This document shows positions 8,227 through 15,041 of a DNA stretch of 15,868 nt, one piece after another. Each line of letters opens with the position of its first letter. Positions within the stretch are counted from its first letter, which is position 1. A model generated the notes under the pieces. The model was not told the DNA's origin. It saw only the letters and a program-made list of their open reading frames with translations, and ran no database searches. The DNA comes from Thiobacillus sp. UBA2186 (GTDB lineage: Bacteria; Pseudomonadota; Gammaproteobacteria; Burkholderiales; Thiobacillaceae), in the NCBI GenBank assembly GCA_002327405.1, contig DCVO01000023.1:1-15868 (forward strand). The letters are read 5' to 3'. A program made the position numbers and the translations under genes.

Positions 8227-9268
8227 CGCTAGGTGACGGTTGCGCTGCGGTCAGGCGTAGCGCAACCGCTGCGGGAACAAGAACAGCCAACTCATTCGCC
8301 AGTTCCGGGCAACCGACCGCCACCAGCAGCGGCACGACTATCCCGGCCAGGGTGCCAAGCGTCAAGTGCACCACAGGGTCGGTAATGCCGAACACTTTCT
8401 GCAGTACGATGCGCGCCCCGCTGCCGGCCAGGATATGGATCAGGTAGATTTCAAGGGAATGCCGGCCAAGATAGGCCAGCCAGGACCAGCCCCATATAGC
8501 CAGTTGGCGGCCCCACAACAGGACGAAACCAATGCCGATAATGGCCAGTGCGAGCTTCACGACCGGCGCATGGCCAAGTATTATCAGCCCCGGCGTGGCG
8601 TTAACCCCCCACTGTGCGATCAGGAACAGCGTGGTAATCAACGCCAGCCACCCTGGATGCCGAAGATCGATTCGGGGCAGCATGCAGGCAGCGCTTGCCC
8701 CCAGGGCGAAGTACACAAACCATTGGGAAAAGGCCTTGAACAGATAGACATCGACGAACGAATAACCGGTGAGGTAAAGCATCACTGCCAGCCCCAGCAC
8801 AAGGCTTGTCCATGCAGGCGTGAATTTTCTGTACAACACGGCAGAGAAGAGGAATATCCCGAACAGAGCGTATAGAAACCAGAAATGGGCCCTGGGCTGC
8901 CAAAGCAGGGAAAACACCTGGCCAAGCGTGACGTCGCCATTGGTGTAGGGGGCAAGCACGAACTCGATCAGCCCCTGGATCAGCGACCAGACGACATAGG
9001 CATAGAGTATGGTGTTGGCCTTGCTGCGAACCAGCTCCACCGCCCCGCGCTTTTCCTGCGATCTTGGGAAGAAATAGCCGGAGACGAAGAAAAACAGCGG
9101 CATGTGGAAGCTGTACAGGATACTGTCCAGCAGGATGTAGAAGCCTTGATCGATAGGCAACCCGGCGTTGTATACGCCCCGTGCCACATGGCCATAGACC
9201 ACGAGGATGATGCCGATTCCCTTGGCGTAGTCGAAAGCGTCGATTCTATGCGTTTGCATGGCGGGCAT
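8222..9268 (-). CDS. Acyltransferase-3 family membrane protein (probable EPS O-acyltransferase)
   Basis: 348 residues with about ten hydrophobic segments. The N-terminus RIDAFDYAKGIGIILVVYGH carries the family's conserved Arg/Asp pair (R8, D10) and the catalytic-type His (H27) at the end of the first membrane span. MPLFFFVSGYFF further on matches the second conserved block of the acyltransferase-3 family. Such proteins transfer acetyl or other acyl groups to sugars at the inner membrane, and in this locus the EPS repeat unit or polymer is the natural acceptor; this is inference. The start at 9266-9268 is chosen because it is the first ATG; a second ATG at 9257-9259 (M4) is possible. The gene stands alone on the minus strand, converging on the hydrolase, and its stop codon lies inside the repeat at 8167-8226. 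Confidence 0.87.
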   Translation of the reverse strand: MPAMQTHRIDAFDYAKGIGIILVVYGHVARGVYNAGLPIDQGFYILLDSILYSFHMPLFFFVSGYFFPRSQEKRGAVELVRSKANTILYAYVVWSLIQGLIEFVLAPYTNGDVTLGQVFSLLWQPRAHFWFLYALFGIFLFSAVLYRKFTPAWTSLVLGLAVMLYLTGYSFVDVYLFKAFSQWFVYFALGASAACMLPRIDLRHPGWLALITTLFLIAQWGVNATPGLIILGHAPVVKLALAIIGIGFVLLWGRQLAIWGWSWLAYLGRHSLEIYLIHILAGSGARIVLQKVFGITDPVVHLTLGTLAGIVVPLLVAVGCPELANELAVLVPAAVALRLTAAQPSPSA

Positions 9269-9356
9269 AGTGCCACCGGTGACTTAAGGAATTATTACTC
9301 TGGATGGTTGATTCCGGCACCGCGCCCCACCCTCGTCTTTGCCAGGTTCCGTTCGT

Positions 9357-9381
9357 GTCGGCAAGGGTTTGCCGACCTACG
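9357..9381. repeat. Isolated hairpin B repeat
   Basis: GTCGGCAA (9357-9364), loop GGGT, TTGCCGAC (9369-9376), then CTACG. It is identical to the B half of the composite at 8167-8226 but has no A hairpin directly before it. Confidence 0.85.
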
Positions 9382-9466
9382 GCGTGCGGATTGTCATGGT
9401 TCGCAGGGCGGCATACCCATGCCGCCGGAAATTGTTGAGATCGTAGGGCGGCATACCCATGCCGCC
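9380..9466. repeat. Left copy of 87-bp perfect inverted repeat (two A hairpins)
   Basis: This stretch holds two A hairpins (9407-9426 and 9447-9466) separated by 20 bp, plus the 27 bp before the first. It is an exact reverse complement of 15750-15836; identity breaks at 9379/15837 and 9467/15749. The two copies bracket the export cassette, 6283 bp apart. Confidence 0.92.
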
Positions 9467-9502
9467 GGGGTTTGCGTGTCGGCAAGGGGTTGCCGACCTA
9501 CG
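9442..9502. repeat. Second full A-B composite repeat
   Basis: CGTAG (9442-9446) and CTACG (9498-9502) form the closing arms. Hairpin A is at 9447-9466 with loop ACCC; hairpin B is at 9478-9497 with loop GGGG instead of GGGT. The spacer between hairpins is 11 bp, as in the first copy. It is 61 bp long and shares its A half with the 87-bp inverted repeat. Confidence 0.88.
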
Positions 9503-9511
9503 GTTGAGATG

Positions 9512-9522
9512 TCGTAGGGCGG
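9512..9522. repeat. Truncated A repeat directly next to the epsG stop
   Basis: CGTAGGGCGGC repeats the first 11 bases of the A unit, preceded by GTTGAGAT-type sequence that also precedes the A unit at 9442. It stops exactly where the epsG stop codon (9523-9525, minus) begins. Confidence 0.65.
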
Positions 9523-10320
9523 CTAATAAGCCTTCGGCGCCTCTTCCGCCTTGTTCAGCACCAAACCCACGAGCTTTTCGGAAGGCAGATAGCGCAGGCT
9601 TTGCAGTATCTCGCTGTCCGACGACATGCCGTCTCCGACCACCAGCATCATGCAGTCGATACAGGGCAGTACGGCCAGGGCGTCGTCCGTGCCGAGCAGC
9701 GGCGGCAGGTCGAAAATGACGATGCGGGAGTCGTAGCGTTCACGCATTTCGGCGATGAGGCTCGCGACCTTGCGCGAGGACAGGGTTTCGGAGGGATTCT
9801 TCACCGGTTCCGCTGTGGGCAGCACGACCAGCCTGGGTATGCCGGGATTGACCATGGCGTCGTGCAATTCCGCGCCGCCTTCCAGCACCTCGTTGAGCGA
9901 TGTGCCTGCTGGCAGCCCGAGGTAGCGGGCGATCATGGGCTTGCGCAGGTCGAAATCCACCAGCATGGCGGTCTTCGCGGTCTGGTGCGCGATGCTCATG
10001 GCCAGGTTGACCGCCACCACGGTCTTGCCCGCTTCCGGTGCGGGCGAAGTGACGGCCAGCGTGCGCCAGCCCTCGTTTTCCATTTTCTGCAGCACCTGGG
10101 TGCGCAAGAGATCGAACACACGGCTGGCAGGGTCTACCTTGTTGTGCGCAACGATGCGGTTTCGCTCCAGATGGTTCAGTTGCAGTTCGACGACCCGCGT
10201 CTGCCGATAGCGGATGTCTCCAACACCCTCATCGGCAAAGTCGGCGAGCTCCGGCCCCTCCCGCTGTTCGCCGGCTTCGGCTGCCTGCCCGATTTCCTCC
10301 ATCGCTTCGTTCCTCGTCAT
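9523..10320 (-). CDS. epsG: Tyrosine-kinase-like P-loop ATPase, chain-length/export partner
   Basis: 265 residues. This is the cytoplasmic BY-kinase (CpsD/CapB/EpsG) type that pairs with a Wzz-like activator to control polymer length and export. The Walker A block SPAPEAGKT is at 92-100, Walker A' LVDFDLRKP at 120-128 and Walker B IVIFDLPP at 200-207. The first 60 residues are a charged, probably flexible extension. The C-terminus ends NKAEEAPKAY with a single terminal Tyr, so the usual tyrosine cluster is absent. Walker A' reads VDFD where many relatives have VDxDLRxP with a small residue between the acids. Its ATG overlaps the epsF stop as ATGA, implying translational coupling. The name follows methanolan-type clusters. 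ATPase fold is secure; autokinase activity is uncertain. Confidence 0.88.
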   Translation of the reverse strand: MTRNEAMEEIGQAAEAGEQREGPELADFADEGVGDIRYRQTRVVELQLNHLERNRIVAHNKVDPASRVFDLLRTQVLQKMENEGWRTLAVTSPAPEAGKTVVAVNLAMSIAHQTAKTAMLVDFDLRKPMIARYLGLPAGTSLNEVLEGGAELHDAMVNPGIPRLVVLPTAEPVKNPSETLSSRKVASLIAEMRERYDSRIVIFDLPPLLGTDDALAVLPCIDCMMLVVGDGMSSDSEILQSLRYLPSEKLVGLVLNKAEEAPKAY

Positions 10321-12053
10321 TCGATTCTGCCCAGTATCTTGTAAGCCAGGATATCCAGCGGCTTGTAGAAAAAGTGCACGGCCAGCAGCCCCGTCACCAG
10401 TATCAGCACGATCGCCGCAACCGCGATCTTCAGCTTTTTCGGATCGCGACGCCGAAGGAGTTCCTGCCGCGTCGTGATGGACGGAATCGACACCAGCGGT
10501 TCGATTCCGGCAACTGCAGCGAGTGCCCGCGCGCCGCGCACCCGCGGGTTGAGGGACTCCAGCGCCATTGCCAACCCGCCCGAACCCGCCAGCGCCAGGA
10601 AAAAGCCCATGACAACGAGCTTGCCGCGGTTCGGCTTGATCGGCTTGTCCGGCTGCATCGGCGGCTCGATCAGCGAAAAGCGCTCCGCCTTCTTTTCCTC
10701 TTCCAGGTTTTCCGACAGCCGCGCGCTCATCTCCTTGTCGCGCACCTCCTCGTACTTGCTCTTGGCGCTCTCATAGTCGCGCATCAGCGAGAACATGCCG
10801 CGCTCGACCTGCGGGGTCTGGACGATCAGCCTGTCCAGCTCCGAGCGCTTGGCCTGCAGCGTTTTTTTCTGCTGCTCCAGCGAAACCATGCGCGCCTCAA
10901 CGGAAGCGATGGCGGCCTCGGCCTTGGCAATCGCGAAATCCCTGGCCTGGGCCGGATTCGCACCGCCGGTGAGCGTCCCGTTTTTGGCGGCTGCCGCATT
11001 TTCCGTTTCCAGCGCTTCGATCTGGCGCTTGAGCGCAAGCAGATCGGGATGATCCTCGCGATAGACGCCCGACAGCCTGGCATGCTGGGTCTTCAGCTCG
11101 GCAAGCCTGGCATCCTGCGCGCCGCCCTCTCCCGCCGCCCCGGACAGCGAATCGATCTGGCGCTTGAGCGCGAGCAGGTCGGGATGGTTTTCGCGGTAGA
11201 CTCCCGACAGCCTGGCGTAATCCGTCTTCAGCTTGCTCAGCTGGAGCGCGGGGCTCAGCTCGGTCGCGCCAGCCACGCCGGCAGTGCTTTCGAGACCGGC
11301 CCTGGTGGCGGTCAACTGGATGTCGAGAAGACGCCGCTCGCCTTGCAGGCTTTTGTATTCGCGGTCCAGCTCCTGGATTTCAGCCTCCACCCGCTCCAGC
11401 AGGTTCAGGTGCATCTGCATGTTTTCCGGCAGGGCATTGCCGTACTGCTGCTTGTAGTCGGCGATCGAAGTTTCCAGGGTTTCGAGATCCGCCTTCAGGC
11501 GGTCGGCCTCCTGGGTCAGGAATTCCGTGGTTTCCGCCGCGCGCGCCGTGCGCGTCTTCACGTTCTCCTCCAGGAACAGGGTGACCAGCTCGTTTGCGAC
11601 GCGATACGCGATGTCGGCGTTCTCGTCGTCGAATGACAGCTTGAAGGCAATGGTGGTCTTGCCGCCCTTGGCCTGCTCGGCGCCGATCAGTTCGAGGCTG
11701 ACCCGTTCGCGCATTCTGTCGAACTGCTCCGAATCGAGCAGCGTATTCCAGCGGCTGCGGTAAATGTCGTACTTCTGGATGATCTTGAGAAGGTTGCTGC
11801 GGGTCAGCACGCGCTGCCTGATGATGGCGATCCGCTCGTCGGCATAACTGGTGACGGTGGAACGGATGAAGTCGTCTGGAATCTGCTGCGATTCCACCAG
11901 TATGGTGCCGGTGGCGCGGTAGGTGGGCGGCAGCAGCACGGCCACCGCCGCCGTCGCCAGGAATATCAGCGCGAAGACGAGCGCCATGGGCCGGCGTCTG
12001 CGTCGCAGGATCGACAGGTAATCCTTGAAGCTCATTTCGTAATTTGCAGCCAT
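10317..12053 (-). CDS. epsF: Wzz/GNVR-type polysaccharide chain-length determinant
   Basis: 578 residues. The N-terminal Wzz domain starts SFKDYLSILRRRRRP, with a first membrane span at about 23-42. A long periplasmic coiled-coil runs from about 165 to 450. The GNVR-like end contains PQVERGMFSLMRDYESAKSKYEEV (written across 414-436), and PPMQPDKPIKPNRG precedes the second span (about 478-500). A third hydrophobic span at about 543-563 follows a basic linker, more than the usual two. Within the coiled-coil the segment LKT-x2-ARLSGVYRE-x-HPDLLALKRQI occurs twice, at 275-300 and 320-345, an in-frame duplication of 45 codons. The protein probably oligomerises in the inner membrane, binds EpsG and meets EpsE in the periplasm. 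It begins 11 bp after the barrel gene and overlaps epsG. A second ATG at 12033-12035 is possible. Family is secure; the epsF name is by context. Confidence 0.88.
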   Translation of the reverse strand: MAANYEMSFKDYLSILRRRRRPMALVFALIFLATAAVAVLLPPTYRATGTILVESQQIPDDFIRSTVTSYADERIAIIRQRVLTRSNLLKIIQKYDIYRSRWNTLLDSEQFDRMRERVSLELIGAEQAKGGKTTIAFKLSFDDENADIAYRVANELVTLFLEENVKTRTARAAETTEFLTQEADRLKADLETLETSIADYKQQYGNALPENMQMHLNLLERVEAEIQELDREYKSLQGERRLLDIQLTATRAGLESTAGVAGATELSPALQLSKLKTDYARLSGVYRENHPDLLALKRQIDSLSGAAGEGGAQDARLAELKTQHARLSGVYREDHPDLLALKRQIEALETENAAAAKNGTLTGGANPAQARDFAIAKAEAAIASVEARMVSLEQQKKTLQAKRSELDRLIVQTPQVERGMFSLMRDYESAKSKYEEVRDKEMSARLSENLEEEKKAERFSLIEPPMQPDKPIKPNRGKLVVMGFFLALAGSGGLAMALESLNPRVRGARALAAVAGIEPLVSIPSITTRQELLRRRDPKKLKIAVAAIVLILVTGLLAVHFFYKPLDILAYKILGRIE

Positions 12054-12064
12054 GCAAATGCTTT

Positions 12065-13180
12065 CTACAGGTCCGGTAAATCGGGATGGGAATAAATCAG
12101 GGACAGGCCCAGAACATGGGCGGATGCGTCCGCCGATCCGGGCTGGCCGACTTCCTTGTACTGGTACGAGAGGCGCAGATTCCAGAATCTATCCAGCTCG
12201 CGGCTGGCCCAGGCCACGAACTGGCGGATGTCGCTGGGCTCGTCATTCGATCTGTTTTTGCGCCAAAGCAGATCGATGCCGGCGCTGGACTTTTCCGAAA
12301 GCGCGTATGCCCAGTTCATGTTCGCCTGATCGGATTCGACAAAGGCGCCCGCGCCGCTGGCCGAAGCGGCCCTGGACGCGCTCCACGACCAGTTCGAACG
12401 TCGGCCCGCATAGTTCAGCGCAACGCCGCCCTGCCACCCGCTGCCCGACTGGCCGCCGTTCCACCGCCTGCCCGCATGCGCCTCGCCGCTCAGCAATTCC
12501 GAGAAAGCCCGCTTCAGGCCGGCCTCGACGGTATGCGAGTCCGAGGAAGGCCCGCCGTCGTCGGGCGTATAGCGGGAAATCGCGTATTCGACATAGGGTT
12601 GGGTACGCACGTCCCACTCATGGGCGAACGTCGCGCTGCCGCTCAGCTCCGTGTAGTCGGTGAAGTCGCCGCCCTGGTAGGAAACGCTGCGGAAGGCGCC
12701 CGCCAGCGACAGCGAATCGCGCTCGTCCAGCCCGATGCTCCAGTTGGCCGACGCCCCGGCGGTTTCCCTGGTGGCGTCGACCGCCAGATTGCCGGTATCG
12801 AGCAGTTCGGATGTGCGGGTGGGAGATTTTTCGTATTTCGCCGACAGGCCGAATTCGCCCGTCGGAGTCTCGTGCCGCCAGCCGAGCGACAAGCTGGGAT
12901 ATTCCCGCTCGGCGCTCAGCGACGGATCGGACGAGCGCTCCACATTCAGCGCAGCATTGGCGTTCAAGGTGTCGGCGCCGCGCACCCGGGTCAACTGGTA
13001 ATCCGGCGTCAGGGCAAACCGCCAGACCGCCTCGGCGCCGGTCGGCGACAATTCCGGATTGCTGTCCAGCGTCAACGACATGGCCAGCCTGACTCCGTCC
13101 TGGACGAGCTGCGCATGCGCGAGACCTGCGGGCAGCATGGCCAAAGCGGCCAGCGCGCGGGAAGCCCGCAGCTTCCACAT
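12065..13180 (-). CDS. Outer-membrane beta-barrel protein of the EPS export operon (EpsL-like)
   Basis: 371 residues. A signal peptide (basic MWKLRASR, hydrophobic core, AHA before Q24) directs it to the envelope. The mature part is a long series of alternating polar/hydrophobic strands rich in Ser, Gly, Trp and Tyr, for example YPSLSLGWRHE, ANWSIGLDE, RTQPYVEYAIS and LRLSYQYKEV, which is the look of an outer-membrane barrel of about 16-18 strands. It resembles the EpsL or PEP-CTERM-associated barrels found in exosortase-linked EPS loci, but I cannot separate these families by eye, so no symbol is given. It lies 4 bp after epsE and 11 bp before epsF. The likely job is the outer-membrane exit pore or channel partner for the short export protein EpsE. 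Confidence 0.78.
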   Translation of the reverse strand: MWKLRASRALAALAMLPAGLAHAQLVQDGVRLAMSLTLDSNPELSPTGAEAVWRFALTPDYQLTRVRGADTLNANAALNVERSSDPSLSAEREYPSLSLGWRHETPTGEFGLSAKYEKSPTRTSELLDTGNLAVDATRETAGASANWSIGLDERDSLSLAGAFRSVSYQGGDFTDYTELSGSATFAHEWDVRTQPYVEYAISRYTPDDGGPSSDSHTVEAGLKRAFSELLSGEAHAGRRWNGGQSGSGWQGGVALNYAGRRSNWSWSASRAASASGAGAFVESDQANMNWAYALSEKSSAGIDLLWRKNRSNDEPSDIRQFVAWASRELDRFWNLRLSYQYKEVGQPGSADASAHVLGLSLIYSHPDLPDL

Positions 13181-13184
13181 GGCG

Positions 13185-13739
13185 TCATGGCACCAGAAGG
13201 GTGTCGCCCGCCTTCAGTTGCCAGTTTGTCGACAGGTCTTTTGCCTTGATCAGATCGCTGTAGCGAACGGACAAGACCTGCTGGCCCTCGGGCGTCTCCC
13301 TCAGTATCTTGATGGAATTCTCGTCGGCGAATTTTCCAAGCCCGCCGGCAAGGCTGAGCGCCTGCATCGCCGTCATGGGCTTGTCGAGGATGATCGGCCC
13401 GGGTTTGCCGACATTGCCGATGACGTAGATCCTGTTGCCGCCGATGCCGCTGATCACCACCGTCACCTTGGGATCGGTGATGAACTGGTCGAGCTGACCG
13501 GCAATTCTTTCCGCCGCTTCGGCTATGCCCAGCCCCGCGACTTCGACGCGTCCGGCCAAGGGAAAGGTTATGCTGCCGTCCGGCAGCACCACGGCCTGGC
13601 GCTTGAGCGCATCCTCCCGCCAGACCGAGACTTCCAGCACATCGCCCTCCTTGAGCAGATAGCCTTCCTTCTTTTCCGCGGCGCCCGCGAAACTGCCGGC
13701 GACGAGCAATGCGATGAGGAGGAGCAGTTTGCCTGGCAT
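13185..13739 (-). CDS. epsE: Short Wza/OPX-type polysaccharide export protein
   Basis: 184 residues from the ATG at 13737-13739, fixed by AGGAGA nine bases upstream; the frame is open further upstream but without signal or domain. A signal peptide (MPGKLLLLIALLVAGSFAGA) is followed by a polysaccharide-export domain at about 27-97 (YLLKEGDVLEVSVWRED, LPDGSITFPLAGRVEVAGL) and one SLBB segment at about 103-135 (IYVIGNVGKPGPI). There is no lipobox cysteine and the protein ends at LKAGDTLLVP, so the C-terminal helix with which Wza crosses the outer membrane is missing. Short OPX proteins of this kind depend on a separate beta-barrel, and one is encoded 4 bp downstream. It is the first gene of the export operon. 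The name follows methanolan-type eps clusters. Confidence 0.9.
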   Translation of the reverse strand: MPGKLLLLIALLVAGSFAGAAEKKEGYLLKEGDVLEVSVWREDALKRQAVVLPDGSITFPLAGRVEVAGLGIAEAAERIAGQLDQFITDPKVTVVISGIGGNRIYVIGNVGKPGPIILDKPMTAMQALSLAGGLGKFADENSIKILRETPEGQQVLSVRYSDLIKAKDLSTNWQLKAGDTLLVP

Positions 13740-14023
13740 CAGTATTGGTCTCCTGGAGAATGGCAGAAACAGCGGAATCCTCTGCCAACCCGATTCTAAA
13801 AAAAGCAATGCGCGAGCCGCCGCTGGACATGTGCTTGACTGCAAGAGATGGATGATTCGGGCTTTTCAGGCACATCCGCCCGAAAGCTGCGCATGTTACT
13901 CATGCATTCTTACAGCCCCGTGACATCCGCGCCTGCCGGCCGAGTCACTCAAGCGCAATCCAATTGTCACGAAACCGATATATGACGCATGCATGATTCG
14001 TTATCTTTGCAAGGAGTCCGGAC
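13740..14023. promoter_or_regulatory. Divergent control region between epsE and epsD
   Basis: 284 bp without a gene, holding the start signals for both export operons. AGGAGA (13749-13754, minus) serves epsE and AAGGAG (14011-14016, plus) serves epsD. A minus-strand TAGAAT at 13793-13798 could be a -10 box for epsE, but no good -35 box accompanies it. TTCGGGC (13856-13862) and GCCCGAA (13878-13884) form a 7-bp inverted repeat with a 15-bp gap, roughly central to the region, and could be an operator. These assignments are weak. Confidence 0.45.
14011..14016 (+). promoter_or_regulatory. Ribosome-binding site for epsD
   Basis: AAGGAG seven bases before the ATG at 14024, supporting that start over the in-frame ATG at 14042. 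Confidence 0.8.
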
Positions 14024-14977
14024 ATGGTGATCAGAAACGGCATGAGAATTTCGATATTGGCCTTTGCGCTGGCAGCGGCGCTGTCGGGTTGCGGCAAGGA
14101 AACCGCGGAAAGCAATCAGGCGACCCAGGTTGCAGCCAGGGTCAACGACGATGAAATTACCGTGCACCAGATCAATTACGAAATGTCCAGACTGAGCGGC
14201 AGCATCACGCCGGACCAGTCCAAACAGGCTGCCAACCATATACTCAACAACCTGATCGACCAGCATCTGCTGACGCAAAAAGCCATCGACGAAAAAGTCG
14301 ATCGCGACCCGCAAGTGCTGCAGACCCTGGAAGCAAGCCGCCAGCAGATCCTGGCCCAGGCTTATGTCCAGCGCCTGACGGAACAGGCAGCCAAGCCGAC
14401 TGCCGCGGAAATCGACGACTACTACGACAAGAATCCCGCTCTGTTCGCAGAGCGCAGGATTTTCCGTCTGCAGGAAATCGGCATCCCGGTAACGCCGGAG
14501 AATTCCGAATCGATCAAGGCCCAACTAGCGGGCATGCGCAACATGCAGGAACTGGTCGAATGGCTGAAATCCGTGAACATTGCCGCCCGCTCGGCGCAAT
14601 CCGTCAAGGCGGCCGAACAACTGCCCCTGGAACTGCTGCCGAAGCTGCACGCCCTCAAGGATGGCCAGGCGCTCACCGTCGCCAGCCCCGGCAGCCTGAA
14701 CATCTTTTATATCGTCGGCTCGCAGACCCAGCCCATGGGCAAGGAGCAGGCCGCACCGATCATCGAGCGCTTCCTGCTCGCCGCCAAAAAACGCGAGCTC
14801 GCCAAGGCCGAGATCAAGAAACTGCGCGAGTCTGCCAAGCTGGAATACCTCGGCGAATATGCCGAGGCAGACAAACAGGGTGCTTCCTCCTCCGCCCTGG
14901 GCAGCGGCTCCGCACAGCCCTCCTCGGTGGCCAGCGCCGCCCAACCCGCTGCCAGTCAGTCGCTGAACGTTCAGTAA
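14024..14977 (+). CDS. epsD: EpsD-family peptidyl-prolyl isomerase-like lipoprotein
   Basis: 317 residues. A lipoprotein signal is clear: basic N-terminus, hydrophobic core and lipobox L20-S21-G22-C23, so Cys23 should be lipidated. A SurA/parvulin-type N-terminal helical domain follows (VAARVNDDEITVHQINYE at about 36-53, ANHILNNLIDQHLLTQKAIDEK at about 69-90). The region where a parvulin catalytic domain should be (about 135-250) begins RRIFRLQEIGI, but canonical active-site motifs such as the HILV histidine are not present. The last 30 or so residues are a Ser/Ala-rich tail. EpsD-family proteins are encoded in exosortase-linked EPS clusters and are thought to help fold export components; that role is inferred. 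It is divergent from epsE and followed by the CAAX-related gene after a 64-bp gap holding a strong stem-loop. Confidence 0.87.
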   Translation: MVIRNGMRISILAFALAAALSGCGKETAESNQATQVAARVNDDEITVHQINYEMSRLSGSITPDQSKQAANHILNNLIDQHLLTQKAIDEKVDRDPQVLQTLEASRQQILAQAYVQRLTEQAAKPTAAEIDDYYDKNPALFAERRIFRLQEIGIPVTPENSESIKAQLAGMRNMQELVEWLKSVNIAARSAQSVKAAEQLPLELLPKLHALKDGQALTVASPGSLNIFYIVGSQTQPMGKEQAAPIIERFLLAAKKRELAKAEIKKLRESAKLEYLGEYAEADKQGASSSALGSGSAQPSSVASAAQPAASQSLNVQ

Positions 14978-14990
14978 GCAGAGACCGCCG

Positions 14991-15024
14991 TTGCGGAATG
15001 CCGGCCGGCGCCGGCAATCCGCAA
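14991..15024. other. Strong stem-loop between epsD and the CAAX-protease gene
   Basis: TTGCGGA (14991-14997) pairs with TCCGCAA (15018-15024), then TGCCGGC (14999-15005) pairs with GCCGGCA (15010-15016), separated by one A-A mismatch and closed by the loop CGGC. This gives 14 base pairs in a 34-nt hairpin, 13 bp after the epsD stop. The following sequence is CGCTTTCGCC, with no T-tract, so a leaky terminator, 3'-end stabiliser or attenuator is more likely than a plain terminator. Confidence 0.75.
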
Positions 15025-15041
15025 CGCTTTCGCCAAGCATT

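Noticed and set aside
9246..9485. Small minus-strand open frame across the repeat cluster, with a similar frame at 15714-15850
   Set aside because: The shared peptide (RRHGYAAL...) is only the translation of the inverted repeat; no ribosome-binding site or protein-like composition.
9357..9522. CRISPR-like array
   Set aside because: The repeats are 20-bp perfect palindromes of two types with irregular, partly repeated spacers and no cas genes.
13823..13838. Sigma-54 promoter upstream of epsD (TGGACA-N5-TTGA)
   Set aside because: The near-invariant GC of the -12 element is GA here, and the site is about 185 bp from the gene.
13072..13875. Minus-strand open frame of 267 codons overlapping epsE in another frame
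   Set aside because: Composition is typical of an out-of-frame shadow, while the epsE frame has a signal peptide, export domain and ribosome-binding site.
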